Positions 15,531-17,565 of a DNA stretch of 17,565 nucleotides are shown here, piece after piece (the stretch's first letter is position 1; each line of letters opens with the position of its first letter). The translations under genes were made by a program, and so were the position numbers. The notes under the pieces were generated by a model. That model worked only from the letters and a program-made list of their open reading frames with translations, was not told the DNA's origin and searched no databases. Origin of the DNA: CAUUFM01 sp041844335. Its GTDB lineage: Bacteria > Bacillota > Clostridia > Lachnospirales > Lachnospiraceae. The DNA is taken from assembly GCA_041844335.1 (NCBI GenBank), contig JBGZAX010000042.1, forward strand, positions 1-17,565. The letters run 5' to 3'.

Positions 15531-15641
15531 TTAAATCTGCTTCTTTTTAATCTTATACAAAGGATTGTTTTCAACCTTTTTTGCAGGCAGAGCCATGATA
15601 TATGCAAACTGACATTTATTTAAATTTTTAAAAAACGGATT
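15531..15641 (-). pseudogene. Possible decayed gene 3' end
   Basis: The minus strand is open for 36 codons from an upstream stop, ending at TAA (15533-15531). The encoded peptide has protein-like composition (for example FAYIMALPAKKVENNPLYK) and a basic end, but there is no ribosome binding site at its only ATG (15596). It is followed by AAAAGGAGACAGTAAAGATG, which looks like the start signal of a next gene, but that frame stops after four codons. I read this as two eroded gene junctions. The family is not recognised and chance is possible. Confidence 0.2.
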
Positions 15642-15671
15642 TTATAGGTTTTTTGGATAATTAGAAATATA

Positions 15672-15700
15672 TAGACAAATAAAAAATAATGAGTTATAGT
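15672..15700 (+). promoter_or_regulatory. Promoter of the secreted DUF5050-like gene
   Basis: TAGACA (15672-15677), a 17-base spacer and TATAGT (15695-15700) each match the sigma-A consensus at five of six positions. Transcription would start near 15707, giving a leader of about 49 bases with an AAGGAG ribosome binding site at 15740-15745. Confidence 0.6.
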
Positions 15701-15755
15701 TATCTTAAGTTATAAATGTAAATATATAAAATTCAATATAAGGAGATATAAAAAT

Positions 15756-16679
15756 ATGAGAAAAATTTTTAAGAGCTTAGCAATATTTTTTACACTGCTC
15801 ATACTGCTGTTCATTCCTCTTACAGCCGATACGGCTAAAGCTGAAAGCAAAAAGAGCATATTTGTCGAAATCAATCTTGACAAAAATTATAATCCCGCAA
15901 AAACCTCATATAACTATCAGGACTATTATTACGAGCTTGTTCCGAATCAATCTATCAGCACACTTAAAATATACAAAAAACAGGACTCGAAAAAAAATCT
16001 GCTTAAAACCTTTAATAATATTCTGAGCGGAATAGTCATATATGAAGATAAGCTGTTTTTTGTCAGCTATACTGATAACAATATGAAAAACTATAAAAAT
16101 CCTTCAATCAATCAGTCTGATCTAAATGGTGAAAATCTGAAAGCTGCGACTACTATAAATGGCGAAAATATGTTTCCGTATATCCGTTTTGCATTTGATA
16201 ATAATATCTATTATTCCTATACAACGGACGATATGAAATCGAAGCTGGTAAAAATGAACCTGAATACATATGAAACAAAAACTATAATAAATGATTGCGG
16301 CAACATAGAGTTGCTTGAAAATAATTTTTTCTACATGCCTCTTATGTATGACGTAAGTCCTAATGACCTTAATATGGTGAGCATAGACGGCGGAAAACCC
16401 AAGAAAATATCTAAAAATGTTATAAGTATGTTTGTACACGATAATAAGCTGTTTTATTATTATATTATAAGGTATAAGGCTGAAAATGATGTTACGGGAC
16501 AGCTTTATTCGGTGGATAAAGACGGTAATAATAAGAAAAAAATAGGGAAAAAGATAAATGCTATTCAGGTATATAAAATAGATGATAAAATAAATGTAAC
16601 AAAATTTGACAAAGACTTTAAACCGATGCTCTATGTACTTGATATTTCAAGCGGAAAGCTCACCAAAGCCAAAAAATGA
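15756..16679 (+). CDS. Secreted DUF5050-like beta-propeller protein
   Basis: A 307-residue exported protein. Residues 1-29 are a standard signal peptide: MRKIFK, a hydrophobic core (8-22), and a type I cleavage site after TAKA (A29); there is no lipobox cysteine. The mature part consists of repeated strands in a pattern like the DUF5050 / LRP1-type propeller: YEDKLFFVSY, DNNIYYSY, LENNFFYM, HDNKLFYYY, each followed by a segment such as INQSDLNGEN, MVSIDGG or LYSVDKDGNNKKKI. This fits a partial beta-propeller that binds a ligand or protein outside the cell. Function is unknown. It is Lys/Asn-rich and AT-rich. Single-gene unit with its own promoter; the IS element begins about 30 bases downstream. 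Confidence 0.8.
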   Translation: MRKIFKSLAIFFTLLILLFIPLTADTAKAESKKSIFVEINLDKNYNPAKTSYNYQDYYYELVPNQSISTLKIYKKQDSKKNLLKTFNNILSGIVIYEDKLFFVSYTDNNMKNYKNPSINQSDLNGENLKAATTINGENMFPYIRFAFDNNIYYSYTTDDMKSKLVKMNLNTYETKTIINDCGNIELLENNFFYMPLMYDVSPNDLNMVSIDGGKPKKISKNVISMFVHDNKLFYYYIIRYKAENDVTGQLYSVDKDGNNKKKIGKKINAIQVYKIDDKINVTKFDKDFKPMLYVLDISSGKLTKAKK

Positions 16680-16738
16680 TATAAGAAATCATAAAAAACG
16701 CTAAGAAAAACAGGGAGTATCCCAAAGTTTGTGTAAAT

Positions 16739-16776
16739 CTCCAAACTGATGTAAGATAAAATCACTCAGTTTGGAG
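16739..16776 (+). promoter_or_regulatory. Hairpin sequestering the transposase ribosome binding site
   Basis: CTCCAAACTGA (16739-16749) and TCAGTTTGGAG (16766-16776) pair perfectly over 11 bp around a 16-base loop. The 3' arm contains four of the five bases of the GGAGG site (16773-16777) that serves the ATG at 16786. A transcript entering from outside would carry both arms and hide the site, while a transcript starting inside the loop would not. Several insertion sequences use this to block activation by neighbouring promoters. Confidence 0.6.
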
Positions 16777-16785
16777 GTTATTTTT

Positions 16786-17517
16786 ATGGCAAGAAGAAAA
16801 GACAGCCCACAAAAAGCAGCAATGAGAGAAATGATGCGTGATTATCTGAAAAATAATGATATCAGTATCAAAGACGGCACCGATGTAAACAGTATCATGC
16901 GTGACATGATGTCTGTTCTTCTGGAAGGTGCTTTAGATGAAGAACTGAATGAGGAATTAGGTTATTCCAAGTATGACTGTCGAAACAAAGAAACGGATAA
17001 CACTCGAAATGGACATTCAAACAAAACCATGCACACAAGCTATGGAGATATGGATGTAGCTATTCCAAGAGGATGTATTGTTCATCAGGTCAGGAATACG
17101 CTGAAATATGTACCGGATAGAGACCGGAAGGCTTTTGCTACAGATTTGAAGAGTATTTATCAGGCTTCTGACGAAAAGAAAGCGCTAATAGCTGAACACG
17201 TAACTGAAAAATGGACACCAAAATATCCAAACTCAATGAAACGCTGGAAGGATAACCGAGATGCCGTTTCTCCTATTTTCAAGTTTTCTTCAGATGTCAG
17301 AAAGGTTATATATACTACCAATGCCATAGAATCACTTAATTCTACATACCGTAAGCTTAACAGGCAGAGAAGCGTATTTCCAAGCGACACAGCTCTCCTT
17401 AAGGCTTTATATTTAGCTACATTTGAAGCAACTAAGAAATGGACTGCAACAATACGAAACTGGGCTCAGATTTACGGGGAGTTAAGCATTATGTATGAAG
17501 GGCGGTTACCTGAATAA
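16786..17517 (+). CDS. IS256-family transposase with internal deletion (mutator type)
   Basis: A 243-residue product, against about 400 for the family. The N-terminus (MARRKDSPQKAAMREMMRDY, then LLEGALDEELNEELGYSKYD and GHSNKTMHTSYGDMDVAIPR) and the C-terminus (CIVHQVRNTLKYV, TTNAIESLNSTYRKLNRQRS, ending GELSIMYEGRLPE) are both intact. They are joined in frame at about 17068-17074, where PR is followed directly by GCIVHQ. Roughly 150 residues are missing, which in complete relatives hold the two catalytic aspartates; only the glutamate (E182, in TTNAIES) remains. It cannot catalyse transposition by itself. Start ATG 16786 follows GGAGG by 8 bases; the TTG at 16771 lies within that hairpin and is unlikely. 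The reading frame is otherwise clean, so the loss may be recent or the short form kept. Confidence 0.88.
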   Translation: MARRKDSPQKAAMREMMRDYLKNNDISIKDGTDVNSIMRDMMSVLLEGALDEELNEELGYSKYDCRNKETDNTRNGHSNKTMHTSYGDMDVAIPRGCIVHQVRNTLKYVPDRDRKAFATDLKSIYQASDEKKALIAEHVTEKWTPKYPNSMKRWKDNRDAVSPIFKFSSDVRKVIYTTNAIESLNSTYRKLNRQRSVFPSDTALLKALYLATFEATKKWTATIRNWAQIYGELSIMYEGRLPE

Positions 17518-17565
17518 GATAAAATGACAATACCTATGTGGTAGAACCAACCCTATATTGACATA

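Larger units (their letters stand above)
15373..15755. other. Divergent intergenic region, upstream of two operons
   Basis: About 380 bases without an intact gene. It holds the leftward promoter (15419-15447) with its inverted repeat, a minus-strand stretch that may be the decayed end of a gene (15531-15641), a minus-strand ribosome binding site followed by a four-codon reading frame (about 15499-15525), and the rightward promoter (15672-15700). No RNA gene is recognisable. Confidence 0.6.
16712..17565 (+). mobile_element. IS256-family insertion sequence, left part, internally deleted
   Basis: The left end lies near 16712-16738, where GGAGTATCCCAAAGTTTGTG and the following TAAAT look like the terminal inverted repeat of an IS256-family element. 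It contains the transposase gene below. No complementary right-end repeat (containing TTTACACAAAC) occurs in the 48 bases after the transposase stop, so the right end lies outside the window or is lost. The exact left boundary and target duplication cannot be defined here. Confidence 0.7.

Noticed and set aside
1..17565. CRISPR array, toxin-antitoxin pair or phage-defence genes
   Set aside because: No regularly spaced repeats and no recognisable defence or toxin domains were seen on either strand. The only GNAT protein lacks a paired antitoxin-type gene.

Overview
The window comes from a low-GC Gram-positive anaerobe of the class Clostridia, most likely Lachnospiraceae-like. The RpoB sequence, the rimO-pgsA-cinA order, the GPDPase-membrane/GDPD fusion, the DUF5050-type secreted protein and the IS256 subfamily all fit that placement. 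This is a judgement from sequence style; the genus is not resolved. Most of the window is ordinary chromosomal core. The accessory parts are a three-gene plus-strand cluster and an insertion sequence at the right edge.

Left block (1-4193, minus strand): the first 45 codons of rpoC and a complete rpoB with a long acidic C-terminal tail. A good promoter lies just upstream of rpoB, so here rpoBC starts a transcript of its own instead of following rplJ-rplL. The divergent region 4085-4475 holds that promoter, a probable extended -10 for the rightward genes and a small GC-rich remnant resembling a REP sequence.

Plus-strand cluster (4476-7715): three closely spaced genes, each with a strong Shine-Dalgarno sequence. 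They encode a polytopic membrane glycerophosphodiester phosphodiesterase that probably starts at TTG, an unrecognised small membrane protein, and a DUF6429-like/winged-helix to GNAT acetyltransferase fusion. They meet the next operon head-on across a gap containing a compact, GC-rich, three-stem structured element (7740-7811).

Minus-strand housekeeping block (7900-15447), in transcription order: a cytidylate-kinase-like protein, an isochorismatase-type hydrolase, tRNA-Arg(CCG) with its own promoter, a membrane-anchored SH3-like protein, rimO, pgsA, cinA and prfC. rimO and pgsA abut exactly (TGA next to ATG), the cinA ribosome binding site overlaps the pgsA stop, and prfC follows cinA by 19 bases. 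The last four are therefore very probably co-transcribed. They join ribosome modification (RimO), phospholipid synthesis (PgsA), NAD/nucleotide salvage (CinA) and translation termination (RF3).

Right edge (15448-17565): a non-coding stretch with two convincing promoters and a possible decayed gene end, a secreted DUF5050-like beta-propeller protein, and the left part of an IS256-family element. Its transposase has lost about 150 central residues in frame, including the region of both catalytic aspartates, and its ribosome binding site lies in a perfect 11-bp hairpin. I found no defence system, CRISPR array or clearly novel multi-gene system. The best candidates for something undescribed are the structured element at 7740-7811 and the phosphodiesterase/membrane protein/acetyltransferase cluster.
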